A stretch of DNA of 19,104 bases, taken from positions 1 to 19,104 of the forward strand of contig JAAFHD010000018.1 in NCBI GenBank assembly GCA_013298245.1, written 5' to 3'. This DNA is from Alphaproteobacteria bacterium (GTDB lineage: Bacteria; Pseudomonadota; Alphaproteobacteria; Acetobacterales; Acetobacteraceae). Shown piece after piece: positions 1 through 6,185 of the stretch. The notes under the pieces are model-generated. The model saw only the letters and a list, made by a program, of their open reading frames with translations. It was not told the origin of the DNA and searched no databases. Position numbers and translations under genes: made by a program. How positions within the stretch are numbered: the first letter of the stretch is position 1; each line of letters opens with the position of its first letter.

Positions 1-197
1 ACCGCACCGGCCGCACCGACAGCGACCCGCGTGACGGCGCTGGCGCCGGCCGTGGCGCGGGCGGCGGTGGCCGCACCGGCCTGACCGACAATGACCCGCG
101 TGACGGCGCTGGCGGTGGCCGCGGCTCGGGCGGCCGCAGCACCGGCCTCACCGACAGCGATCCGAACGACGGCCCCGGCCGCGGTCGCGGTCGCTGA
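1..197 (+). CDS. 3' end of a DPxDG-repeat glycine-rich protein (5' end outside window)
   Basis: Reading in the frame that begins at base 3 gives 64 residues with no stop until TGA at 195-197. They contain three units of the form TGxTDxDPxDGxGxGRG (TDSDPRDG, TDNDPRDG, TDSDPNDG), spaced 23 and 22 residues apart and joined by Gly/Arg-rich linkers. The protein is extremely rich in Gly, Asp and Arg. The same unit recurs in the next gene at 315, so the two are tandem paralogues. The Asp spacing (DxDPxDG) recalls calcium-binding loops, but no known domain can be assigned with confidence. The start, and any signal peptide, lie upstream of the window. The choice of frame rests on the match to the downstream paralogue; a shadow frame that opens at 91 lacks the motif. 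Confidence 0.8.
   Translation, partial: RTGRTDSDPRDGAGAGRGAGGGGRTGLTDNDPRDGAGGGRGSGGRSTGLTDSDPNDGPGRGRGR
3..194 (+). repeat. Three in-frame TDxDPxDG repeat units (66-69 bp period)
   Basis: Three degenerate direct repeats encode TGxTDxDPxDGxGxGRG, with periods of 23 and 22 codons. The linkers vary in length and are mainly Gly. The array probably continues upstream of the window. It is related to the array at 444-731 but has shorter linkers. Confidence 0.75.
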
Positions 198-205
198 GCG
201 AACAA

Positions 206-227
206 CTGGGGCGCAATTGCGCCCCAG
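206..227. terminator. Perfect 22-bp palindrome, probable terminator hairpin
   Basis: A perfect inverted repeat (left arm CTGGGGCGCAA) starts 8 bases after the stop codon of the first repeat-protein gene. As RNA it would fold into a GC-rich stem with a very short loop. No U-tract follows, only CCTTGCC, so intrinsic termination is inferred from position and stem strength. An AT-rich TATATT at 242-247 just downstream could be the -10 element of the next gene, but no convincing -35 partner was found. Confidence 0.55.
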
Positions 228-314
228 CCTTGCCGCAATCGTATATTCTGATTGTGCAACCAGTGATGTTGGCGCAGGCTTCGCGCCGCCGTGCTGTTGA
301 GGAGACGACGATCC

Positions 315-734
315 ATGAGTGAAGACAACAACCCGCCCGCCACCGGCCGCCGCCGCCTGGTGCTGCGCCTGTCCGCCCTGGGCGTGACCGGTATGGGCGC
401 TGCCGCCTGCGTGCCGATCCAACCCGCCTATGTGCAGCCCGTGCGCGGCACCGGCATCACCGATGCCGACCCGCAGGATGGTCCGGGCATGGGCCGTGGC
501 GGCTTCCGTGGCGCCGCGCGCGGCACCGGCATCACTGACGCCGACCCGCAGGACGGTCCCGGCCAGGGCCGTGGCGGCTATCGCGGCACCGTGCGCGCCA
601 GCGGCATCACCGACGCCGACCCGTCCGACGGCCCCGGCCGTGGTCGTGGCGGCTTCCGGGGCGGCGGCTACCGCACCGGCTTGACCGACAGCGACCCCTC
701 CGACGGCGCAGGCCGCGGCCGCCGGGGTTTCTGA
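315..734 (+). CDS. DPxDG-repeat glycine-rich exported protein (putative Tat/lipoprotein signal)
   Basis: This gene encodes 139 residues of unknown function. The N-terminus has a twin-arginine-like stretch (GRRRLVLRL, residues 11-19), a short hydrophobic segment and GAAAC ending at Cys32. That suggests export by Tat, possibly as a lipoprotein, although the lipobox is weak because Ala sits where Leu is usual. Residues 44-139 are four tandem units TG(I/L)TD(A/S)DP(Q/S)DG(P/A)GxGRxG, with the TD pairs at residues 49, 74, 99 and 124, an exact 25-residue period. Aromatic residues (Phe or Tyr) recur in the linkers. The ATG at 315 is chosen because GAGGAG lies about 10 bases upstream; an in-frame ATG at 291 would add MLLRRRRS and lacks such a site. 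The gene upstream is a paralogue. A hairpin follows at 742, then a cupin oxygenase gene. The order of export signal then repeats suggests a periplasmic or surface role, perhaps metal binding. Confidence 0.82.
   Translation: MSEDNNPPATGRRRLVLRLSALGVTGMGAAACVPIQPAYVQPVRGTGITDADPQDGPGMGRGGFRGAARGTGITDADPQDGPGQGRGGYRGTVRASGITDADPSDGPGRGRGGFRGGGYRTGLTDSDPSDGAGRGRRGF
444..731 (+). repeat. Four tandem 75-bp coding repeats (TDxDPxDG units)
   Basis: Four units start at about 444, 519, 594 and 669. Units one and two are nearly identical in protein (TDADPQDG), unit three is TDADPSDG and unit four TDSDPSDG. Much of the divergence is at third codon positions, for example GATGCC versus GACGCC, so the protein pattern seems to be maintained by selection rather than by very recent duplication. 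Confidence 0.85.
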
Positions 735-741
735 ACCTGGC

Positions 742-769
742 CCGGCCTCACCGCATGCGGTGAGGCCGG
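742..769. terminator. Perfect 28-bp palindrome, probable terminator hairpin
   Basis: A perfect inverted repeat (left arm CCGGCCTCACCGCA) begins 7 bases after the stop codon of the repeat protein and ends 57 bases before the cupin gene. It would form a very stable stem with almost no loop. Only a single T follows, so it is not a textbook U-tract terminator. It may separate the repeat-protein transcript from the cupin gene, or attenuate read-through. Confidence 0.6.
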
Positions 770-826
770 TCTACCGCGCCGCCCCAGCGGGGGCCGCGCC
801 CACCAACACCACAAGGCCGGGAAGCC

Positions 827-2014
827 ATGCTGGACAGCACCACAACGAACGCCGCCTCCCCCATGGAGGAGGCCTATCGCCTCGCATTCGGCGCCATGCC
901 CATGGCGGATGTGCTGGCACTGCGCGAAGGCACCGCCTGGCGGCACTTTCGTGGCGCAGCCGGGCAGTATGAACGCCTGCTCTCCATCGCTGATCTTGAT
1001 GCCTATCTGCGCACCGATGGCGCGCGCACGCCGCGCGTGTCGATGGCTGATGACTCGCGTGAAGGCAGCGCCGGCGTGCCAGAAGGCGAATTCACCCTGC
1101 CCGATGGCCGCGTGGACCTGCCGCGCCTGCTGGCGCGCTTCGACCGCGGCGCATCGCTGGTGTGCTCCCAGTTCCAGGACACGCACCCGCCGCTGGCGCA
1201 GTTCTGCCGCGGGCTGGAAAAGCTGTTCCTGCATGGCGTGCAGGCGAACATCTACCTGACGCCGCCGGCCGCGCAGGGGTTCCGGTCCCATTTCGACACG
1301 CATGATGTGCTGGTGCTGCAGGTCTCCGGCCGCAAGCGCTGGCGCGTCTGGGATGGCGAGGCCTTCCCGCGCCCCACCCGCACCACCGGCTGGGACGGCA
1401 AGACCAAGCCGGTGGGCGAACCCCATATCGTCGTGATGGAACCGGGCGATGCGCTGTATATCCCGCGCGGCGTGATGCACGACGCCTCGACCGAACCCGG
1501 CGCGTCGTCATTGCACATCACGCTGGGCTTCCTGGAAGCCAGCTGGGCCGACGCCATGCGCCGCCTGCTGGACACGGCGGAACAGCAACATGCCGCACTG
1601 CGCGAAGCCGTGCCCACCTGGCGCCTGATGGACGAGGACGCGCTGCCCATGCTGGCCGCGCAACTGGCCGAAAAAGCCGCGCTGCTGGGCGCGCCGCGGG
1701 AGGCCGAACGCCTGTCCGTCATGCTGCTGGACATGCTGGCACATGACCGCCAGCCGCAGCCCGCGCGCGGCCTGTTCCAGGCGCCACTGGCGGCGGACGC
1801 GGTGATGCGCCTGGCGGATGGCATGCATAACCACGTGACCGCCGGGCCGGATGGCGCGGTGCTGCGCTGGACCAGTGGCGAATTGCCGTTGTCTGACGCC
1901 GAACAGGGCTGGCTGGATGCGCTGACCGATGGCGCGGCGGCGGATGCGCTGGGTGAGGGCGCGCTGGAATTCATGCAGCGCCTGTATCGGAATGGGTTGC
2001 TGGAGCGCGTTTAG
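827..2014 (+). CDS. JmjC-like cupin (cupin_4) family 2-oxoglutarate/Fe(II) oxygenase
   Basis: This encodes 395 residues. The central cupin fold shows the Fe(II) ligand triad: H155 and D157 in SHFDTHDVLVLQ, then H218 in DALYIPRGVMHDA. The following GRKRWRVW stretch is typical of bacterial cupin_4/JmjC-like proteins, the family that includes the ribosomal-protein hydroxylase RoxA/YcfD. Such enzymes hydroxylate protein side chains using O2 and 2-oxoglutarate, so this is probably a cytoplasmic protein hydroxylase; no signal peptide is seen. The C-terminal 150 residues resemble the helical/winged-helix tail of this family. The substrate cannot be read from sequence. RoxA-type ribosomal targets are one option; the Asp/Arg-rich repeat protein just upstream is a speculative alternative. 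The ATG at 827 has only a weak purine-rich site (GGGAAG). The stop overlaps the convergent gene's stop at 2011-2014. Confidence 0.85.
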   Translation: MLDSTTTNAASPMEEAYRLAFGAMPMADVLALREGTAWRHFRGAAGQYERLLSIADLDAYLRTDGARTPRVSMADDSREGSAGVPEGEFTLPDGRVDLPRLLARFDRGASLVCSQFQDTHPPLAQFCRGLEKLFLHGVQANIYLTPPAAQGFRSHFDTHDVLVLQVSGRKRWRVWDGEAFPRPTRTTGWDGKTKPVGEPHIVVMEPGDALYIPRGVMHDASTEPGASSLHITLGFLEASWADAMRRLLDTAEQQHAALREAVPTWRLMDEDALPMLAAQLAEKAALLGAPREAERLSVMLLDMLAHDRQPQPARGLFQAPLAADAVMRLADGMHNHVTAGPDGAVLRWTSGELPLSDAEQGWLDALTDGAAADALGEGALEFMQRLYRNGLLERV

Positions 2015-2430
2015 CCCCAGCGCAGCTGCGCCTCGATCTGTGGGTTGAAGCGCCGCATCGCGGGTCGCAGCGCCTCCGGCCACGGCGCCCAGCGCGGCGG
2101 CACGAACAGGGAAGGGTTGTTGCCCTCCCACAGCATCACCGCCAGCTGTTCGGCGCGTGGTTCGAAGGCCAGGAAGCAGCGCGTTTCGCCCGCCACGCCC
2201 CAGCCTGACAGCCAGCCGCCTTCCCACACCACCGCCGGCCCCTGGCCCCGCAACGCGTCGGATACCAGGCGCTGGCGCCCCGCCACCATCGTGCGCAGGC
2301 GCGGCCCGATCGCCGGGTGCGCCACCATCGCGACCACCGGCTGCCCGGGCAGTGCTGCGTATTCCGCCGGCAGCGCATCGGCGCGCGCGATGGCAGGCAG
2401 CAGCAGCAGTGGCAGCGCGCGCCTATTCAA
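2011..2430 (-). CDS. Small secreted protein of unknown function
   Basis: This encodes 139 residues, not recognised. It starts with an apparent signal peptide (MNRRALPLLLLPAIARA, cleavage likely after residue 17), so the product is probably periplasmic. The mature part is rich in Trp and Pro (WEGGWLSGWG, FVPPRWAPWP) and contains one Cys. The start is a TTG at 2430-2428 that overlaps the end of the upstream tctC-type gene (TTGAATAG), which suggests translational coupling. No ATG or GTG start would keep the signal peptide. It is the last gene of the kdsB-pheA-tctC run, and its TAA stop overlaps the cupin gene's stop. Codon use fits a real gene, but there is no functional evidence. Confidence 0.65.
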   Translation of the reverse strand: MNRRALPLLLLPAIARADALPAEYAALPGQPVVAMVAHPAIGPRLRTMVAGRQRLVSDALRGQGPAVVWEGGWLSGWGVAGETRCFLAFEPRAEQLAVMLWEGNNPSLFVPPRWAPWPEALRPAMRRFNPQIEAQLRWG

Positions 2431-3370
2431 GACGGATATTCGCGTCGCGCACTGTCACGCCAGCCTGGGCGCGGCCCTGTTCGACGAAGCGCGCAAATTC
2501 TTCCGGCGTGCTGCCCACGGGTTCGGCGCCTAGCCCGGCCAGGCGTTCGCGCACCTCGGCCAGGGACAGCGCCTCGCGCAGCGCGCCGAAGATCGCCAGC
2601 TGGATCGCGGGCGGCGTGCCGGCCGGTGCGAACAACGACGCCCATTCCGAAATCTCGACCCCCACCACACCCTGTTCGCCGAAGGTCGGCACCAGGGGCC
2701 GCAAGGTGGTGCGCTGCGCCGACGCCACGGCCAGGAAACGCGCGCGCCCGCTTTCCACGATCGGCCGCGCCGAGAGCATGGTGATGAACACGCCATCCAA
2801 CGTGCCAGCCGCCAGATCGCGCGCCGCATCCGCGCCGCCGCGATACGGCACATGCGTCGCATTGATGCCGGCCGTGCGCAGGAAGGTCGCCAGCCCCAGA
2901 TGCCCCGCCGTCGCATTACCCTGCGTGCCGATGGACATCACCCGCGTGCGCGCCAGCGCCACAAATTCCGCCAGCGTGTTCACCGGCAGATCAACCTTCA
3001 CCGCCAACACCTGCGGGAAGGTCACCACCTGCGAAATCGGCGCGAAGGCGGTGGCGTAATCGAAGGGCAGCCCGCGCATCAGGTGCGGGTTCACCAGGTG
3101 CGACGACGCATCGAACAGCAGCGTGTGGCCATCTGCCGGTGCGCGCGCCACTTCGGCCCCACCGATGGAACCACCCGCACCGGTGCGGTTTTCCACCACG
3201 ATCGGCTGGCCCAGGCGTTCGGCCATGCGCGGGAAGATGGTGCGCGCGGCGCTGTCCGCGGCGCCGCCGGCGGCGAAGGGCACCACCACGCGCATAGGGC
3301 GCGTGGGGAAGCCCTGTGCTGCGGCGGGCAGGGCCAGGGCAGGCAGGGCCAGAAGGGCGCGGCGTTGCAT
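2423..3370 (-). CDS. Tripartite tricarboxylate transporter substrate-binding protein (TctC/Bug family)
   Basis: This encodes 315 residues: a signal peptide (MQRRALLALPALALPAAA) and then the family start, FPTRPMRVVVPFAAGGAADSAAR. GxGGSIG near residue 66, ADGHTLLF and THVPYRGG are typical of TctC/Bug periplasmic receptors, which bind small carboxylates for a TctA/TctB membrane carrier. No tctA or tctB gene is present in the window, so this is an orphan receptor and its ligand is unknown. The ATG at 3370 is chosen because it directly starts a signal peptide; an in-frame start at 3412 would add 14 polar residues that would mask it and would overlap pheA. The pheA stop lies one base upstream (TGAGATG), so the two genes are probably co-transcribed and coupled. 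Placement behind kdsB-pheA looks like a local insertion into an otherwise biosynthetic operon. Confidence 0.92.
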   Translation of the reverse strand: MQRRALLALPALALPAAAQGFPTRPMRVVVPFAAGGAADSAARTIFPRMAERLGQPIVVENRTGAGGSIGGAEVARAPADGHTLLFDASSHLVNPHLMRGLPFDYATAFAPISQVVTFPQVLAVKVDLPVNTLAEFVALARTRVMSIGTQGNATAGHLGLATFLRTAGINATHVPYRGGADAARDLAAGTLDGVFITMLSARPIVESGRARFLAVASAQRTTLRPLVPTFGEQGVVGVEISEWASLFAPAGTPPAIQLAIFGALREALSLAEVRERLAGLGAEPVGSTPEEFARFVEQGRAQAGVTVRDANIRLE

Positions 3371-3371
3371 C

Positions 3372-4223
3372 TCAGTTGCTCTCGTTTTCGATGCGGTAGG
3401 GGTGCGCGGCATAGGTGCCCAGCATCTTCAAATCCACCGCGAAGAATCGCAGTTCTTCGATCGCGCGCGCCATCGCCGGTTCGCCCGGATGCCCATCCGC
3501 TTCGCACAGGAATTGCACGGCGGTGAAGCGCCCATCCAGCATGTAGGATTCCAGCTTCGTCAGGTTGATGCCATTGGTCGCGAAGCCGCCCAGCGCCTTG
3601 TACAGCGCCGCCGGAATCGACTTGCAGCGGAAGACGAAACTGGTCACGCAATGCGGCGTGCCGACCGGCGGCGGCTTCGGCGCATTGGCCATGACGTAGA
3701 ATCGCGTGGTGTTGTGAGCCGCGTCCTCAACGCCATGGCGCAGCACCTTCAGGCCATAGATTTCGGCGGCCAAAGATGACGCGATGGCGGCATCCTCCAC
3801 GCCACCTTTTTCGGCGATGATTTTGGCGGCACCCGCGGTGTCGGCCTCGATCACCGCATCCAGCTTCATGTCGCGCAGAATGTTCAGCACCTGGCCCAAG
3901 GCCATGGGGTGCGAATGCGCGCGCTTGATGGTGGCTTCGGTCGCACCTTCCGGCGCCAACAGGCAATGGATCACGCGTTCAAAATGCTCGCCCACCACAT
4001 GCAGGCCGGAATCAGGCAGCAGGCGGTGAATGTCGGGCACGCGGCCGGCCAGGCTATTCTCACACGGCAGCATGGCCAGGTCCGCGCGGCCGGCGCGCAC
4101 CGCGCGCATCGCCTCTTCGAACGACGCGGATGGCAGGGTGGCCCAGCCGGGATAGGCATGGCGGCAGGCCAGGTCGGAATAGGCGCCGGGCACGCCTTGG
4201 AAAGCGATGGTGGGCATGGTCAC
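3372..4223 (-). CDS. pheA: Prephenate dehydratase
   Basis: This encodes 283 residues. The enzyme converts prephenate to phenylpyruvate in phenylalanine biosynthesis, in the cytoplasm. The N-terminal catalytic domain shows FQGVPGAYSDLA (8-19), PCENSLAG (53-60) and the catalytic NTTRFYV (171-177). The C-terminal ACT domain (about 192-270) binds phenylalanine for feedback control and contains GINLTKLESY. Alphaproteobacterial enzymes commonly have ESY where the classic motif is ESRP, so this is not a defect. There is no fused chorismate mutase domain, so it is the monofunctional form. The ATG overlaps the kdsB stop (ATGA), indicating translational coupling; a second in-frame ATG lies two codons on. 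The kdsB-pheA order is common in alphaproteobacteria. Confidence 0.96.
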   Translation of the reverse strand: MTMPTIAFQGVPGAYSDLACRHAYPGWATLPSASFEEAMRAVRAGRADLAMLPCENSLAGRVPDIHRLLPDSGLHVVGEHFERVIHCLLAPEGATEATIKRAHSHPMALGQVLNILRDMKLDAVIEADTAGAAKIIAEKGGVEDAAIASSLAAEIYGLKVLRHGVEDAAHNTTRFYVMANAPKPPPVGTPHCVTSFVFRCKSIPAALYKALGGFATNGINLTKLESYMLDGRFTAVQFLCEADGHPGEPAMARAIEELRFFAVDLKMLGTYAAHPYRIENESN

Positions 4224-4945
4224 TCCAGGATGCGCCGCGCGCGTTCAAGATCTTCGGGCGTATCGACGCCAAAGGGGCCGTATTCCACACGGGCGACGGC
4301 GATGGTCATCCCGGCTTCCAAAGCGCGCAACTGTTCCAGTTTTTCGCGCAATTCCAGCGCCGATGGCGGCAGCGCCACGAACCTATCCAGCGCCGCGCGC
4401 CGATAGGCATAGACGCCGATATGATGCCACAGCGGCCCCGGCCCCCAGGGCACCGCGGCGCGGCTGAAATACAGCGCGCGCGCCACATCACCCGCGCCGA
4501 AATCGCACACGCATTTGACGAAGCTGTCGGTCCGCGCCTCGTGGTCATCCTTGATGGGCGTGACCAGGCTGGCGATGTCCACCGCTGGGTCCGCCAGGGG
4601 TTTCAAAACGGCGGGCAGCAAGGCGGGCGCGAGGGTGGGGAAATCGCCTTGCAAATTCACCACAACATCATGCCGGCGGTCGGGGTCCAGGCGGTCCAGC
4701 GCCAGCTTCACGCGGTCCGTGCCCGAGACCACATCATCATCCGCCAGCACCGCGATGCCGCCGGCGGCCTGCACGGCGGCCACGATCTCCGGTTCCGCCG
4801 CCGCCACCGCGACCGGCCCGATGCCGGCTTCCCGCGCGCGGTCCAGCACCTGCACCACCATGGGCCGCCCGCCGATGATCGCCAGCGGCTTGCCAGGCAG
4901 CCGCGTGCTGCCCATGCGGGAGGGGATGATGATGATCGGGTTCAA
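4220..4945 (-). CDS. kdsB: 3-deoxy-manno-octulosonate (KDO) cytidylyltransferase
   Basis: This encodes 241 residues, the usual length. It activates KDO with CTP to CMP-KDO for the inner core of lipopolysaccharide, in the cytoplasm. Visible motifs are the nucleotide-binding IPSRMGSTRLPGKPL (7-21), SGTDR (74-78), VVVNLQGD (94-101), HIGVYAYRR and LEQLRALEAG, then GVDTPEDLE near the C-terminus. The segment usually reading VATDD is VAAAE here, a conservative oddity. Its presence supports a Gram-negative host with KDO-containing lipopolysaccharide. It is the first gene of the minus-strand operon and diverges from the cytochrome c gene across 117 bases. The ATG at 4945 starts directly with the conserved strand NPIIIIPSR. 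Confidence 0.95.
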   Translation of the reverse strand: MNPIIIIPSRMGSTRLPGKPLAIIGGRPMVVQVLDRAREAGIGPVAVAAAEPEIVAAVQAAGGIAVLADDDVVSGTDRVKLALDRLDPDRRHDVVVNLQGDFPTLAPALLPAVLKPLADPAVDIASLVTPIKDDHEARTDSFVKCVCDFGAGDVARALYFSRAAVPWGPGPLWHHIGVYAYRRAALDRFVALPPSALELREKLEQLRALEAGMTIAVARVEYGPFGVDTPEDLERARRILE

Positions 4946-5062
4946 AACTCGCCCCTCGGATGGTTGATGCGCGCGCCGCGCGCCACTATGGTGCGGCGCG
5001 TATTACGGCGGTGCAGCACAAGGTGCAAACCCGTTGATCGATTGTGGAAGGTGATCGCGTCT
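4946..5062. promoter_or_regulatory. Divergent intergenic region of kdsB and cytochrome c gene
   Basis: These 117 bases must hold both promoters. The sequence is GC-rich, with alternating GCGCGC runs and a short inverted repeat CCAC-TAT-GGTG near 4983-4993. No convincing -35/-10 pairs or FNR box are seen. Confidence 0.4.
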
Positions 5063-5605
5063 ATGGCCAATCTGGAAATGAACAAGCTCTTCGCCGCGCC
5101 GCTGTTGGCGGGTGTGGTGTTCATGGGCGCGGGCTTCCTTGGCGAGCTGATTGTGCACCCGAAGAAGCCGGCGCAGACCGCCATCGCCATCCAGGGCGCG
5201 CCGGCCCCCACGGCCGCGGCCGCAGCACCGGCCGCGCCCACGGTGGCGCCTGTCGGGCCGCTGCTGGCCGCCGCCAATGCGGATAACGGGCGCGCACTGG
5301 CCGGGCGGCTTTGCGCGTCCTGCCACAGCTTCACCGAAGGCGGGCGCAATGGCGTCGGCCCCAATCTGTGGAACATCGTGAACAAGGGCCATGCGCAGGT
5401 GGCCGGGTTCAACTACTCGCCCGCCAATCGCGCCCTGGCCGACAAGCCCTGGGATTTCGAGGCGCTGAACGCCTTCATCGCCGCACCCGCGGCCGCCATG
5501 CCCGGCACGCGCATGGCCTTTGCCGGCGTGAACAACCCCGCCCAGCGCGCGGACCTGGTGCTGTTCCTGCGCAGCCTCTCGGCATCGCCGGCGGCCCTGC
5601 CGTAA
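5063..5605 (+). CDS. Membrane-anchored c-type cytochrome (CycM/cytochrome c552-like)
   Basis: This encodes 180 residues. An uncleaved N-terminal hydrophobic anchor (about 8-28) is followed by an Ala/Pro-rich linker (residues 45-75) and a class I cytochrome c domain. The haem site is CASCH (84-88); the sixth ligand is probably Met151 in TRMAFAG. Other family marks are GVGPNLWNIV and YSPANRAL. The protein is expected to sit on the periplasmic face and carry electrons from the bc1 complex to a terminal oxidase. Linkage to kdsB-pheA on the opposite strand is a recurrent arrangement in alphaproteobacteria. The ATG at 5063 has GAAGGTG about 12 bases upstream; an internal ATG at codon 6 is an alternative start. 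It ends 4 bases from the stop of the convergent gene, leaving no room for a terminator. Confidence 0.93.
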   Translation: MANLEMNKLFAAPLLAGVVFMGAGFLGELIVHPKKPAQTAIAIQGAPAPTAAAAAPAAPTVAPVGPLLAAANADNGRALAGRLCASCHSFTEGGRNGVGPNLWNIVNKGHAQVAGFNYSPANRALADKPWDFEALNAFIAAPAAAMPGTRMAFAGVNNPAQRADLVLFLRSLSASPAALP

Positions 5606-5609
5606 GTCG

Positions 5610-6032
5610 CTACAGCAGCGGAATCCCGCTGCGCCGCAGCCGCAGAAAATAGGCCACGAACACCGCGGCAAACACGATGTCGCCCAGGATCACGACCACG
5701 GCGAAGGCCGAGGTCCAGCCATTCAGATACATCCAGGCCAGGTTCAGCGCGAACAACACCTTGCCCATGCCCCCCATGGCCACCACGCCGCAATGCCGCG
5801 CCGGGTCGCGCGCCACCATCAGAAAACCAAACCCATACAACAGCGCCGTCCCCCAGGCACCGCGATAGATCGCGACCTGCACCGGGTCGGCCAGCGCATG
5901 GCCGAATTCGCGCGCGAACATGCCGGCCGGGTCGAACACGCCTGGCAGGGCGCCGGCGAAATTCCAGGCCGCCGCGACCAGGAAGCAGGCGCGAAACAGC
6001 CGCGTCTCGCGCGGCGGCAAGGCGGCGTTCAT
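5610..6032 (-). CDS. Four-helix integral membrane protein of unknown function
   Basis: This encodes 140 residues with four hydrophobic segments at about 12-33, 53-73, 81-103 and 107-131. Recognisable stretches are YRGAWGTALLYG, ARDPARHCGVV and a charged, positive C-terminal tail (RLRRSG). I do not recognise the family; a DoxX-like small membrane protein is possible but unproven. The ATG at 6032 is chosen because hydrophobic sequence begins soon after it. An in-frame ATG at 6080 would add 16 polar residues. No strong ribosome site precedes either, and a 27-codon reading frame upstream ends in an ATGA overlap with this start. It diverges from a TetR gene, whose product may regulate it. Confidence 0.75.
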   Translation of the reverse strand: MNAALPPRETRLFRACFLVAAAWNFAGALPGVFDPAGMFAREFGHALADPVQVAIYRGAWGTALLYGFGFLMVARDPARHCGVVAMGGMGKVLFALNLAWMYLNGWTSAFAVVVILGDIVFAAVFVAYFLRLRRSGIPLL

Positions 6033-6112
6033 GGGCCAGCCGCCGGCGCGGCACTGGCCTTGCCGGCCAGCGCGGTGCATCCCATCGGGGGAAGAGAGAT
6101 TGAACGTCGCAT
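6029..6112 (-). CDS. Possible 27-residue leader ORF
   Basis: ATG at 6112 opens a 27-codon frame (MRRSISLPPMGC...) that ends with TGA overlapping the ATG of the membrane-protein gene (ATGA at 6032-6029). The ATGA junction and the lack of a good ribosome site for the downstream gene suggest coupling. The frame is short, and the GC-rich composition makes chance likely. Confidence 0.25.
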   Translation of the reverse strand: MRRSISLPPMGCTALAGKASAAPAAGP

Positions 6113-6137
6113 CAGCGGCTCCATTTGGATAGCACGC

Positions 6138-6155
6138 GTATTACTTAAATAATGC
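6138..6155. promoter_or_regulatory. Operator-like AT-rich palindrome upstream of TetR gene
   Basis: GTATTACTTAAATAATGC is an imperfect inverted repeat (seven of nine positions match between the half-sites). It is the most AT-rich spot in the region and lies 31 bases before the TetR start, between the divergent genes. This is the usual place for a TetR autoregulatory operator. It may also supply -10 elements (TATTAC, or TTATTT on the other strand). Confidence 0.5.
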
Positions 6156-6185
6156 AAGCATGTCAACAACGGCGCGCACGAGGAC

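Noticed and set aside
91..300. 69-codon frame across the end of the first repeat gene
   Set aside because: It is out of frame with the TDxDPxDG repeats, has Ala/Pro/Thr shadow composition and crosses the palindrome.
444..731. Repeat array considered as CRISPR or other non-coding repeats
   Set aside because: The units keep the reading frame, vary mostly at third codon positions and have no unique spacers.
3371..3412. Longer start for the first TctC-type gene
   Set aside because: It would put 14 polar residues before the signal peptide and overlap pheA.
3540..3570. Prephenate dehydratase ACT motif reads LESY instead of ESRP
   Set aside because: ESY is usual in alphaproteobacterial enzymes, so it is not taken as loss of feedback control.
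4970..5003. GC-rich imperfect dyad between kdsB and the cytochrome c gene
   Set aside because: Alternating GCGC runs give such dyads by chance; mismatches and composition make an operator claim unsafe.
4130..5062. Long in-frame extension upstream of the cytochrome c gene
   Set aside because: It runs antisense through kdsB. The membrane anchor directly after the ATG at 5063 marks the true start.
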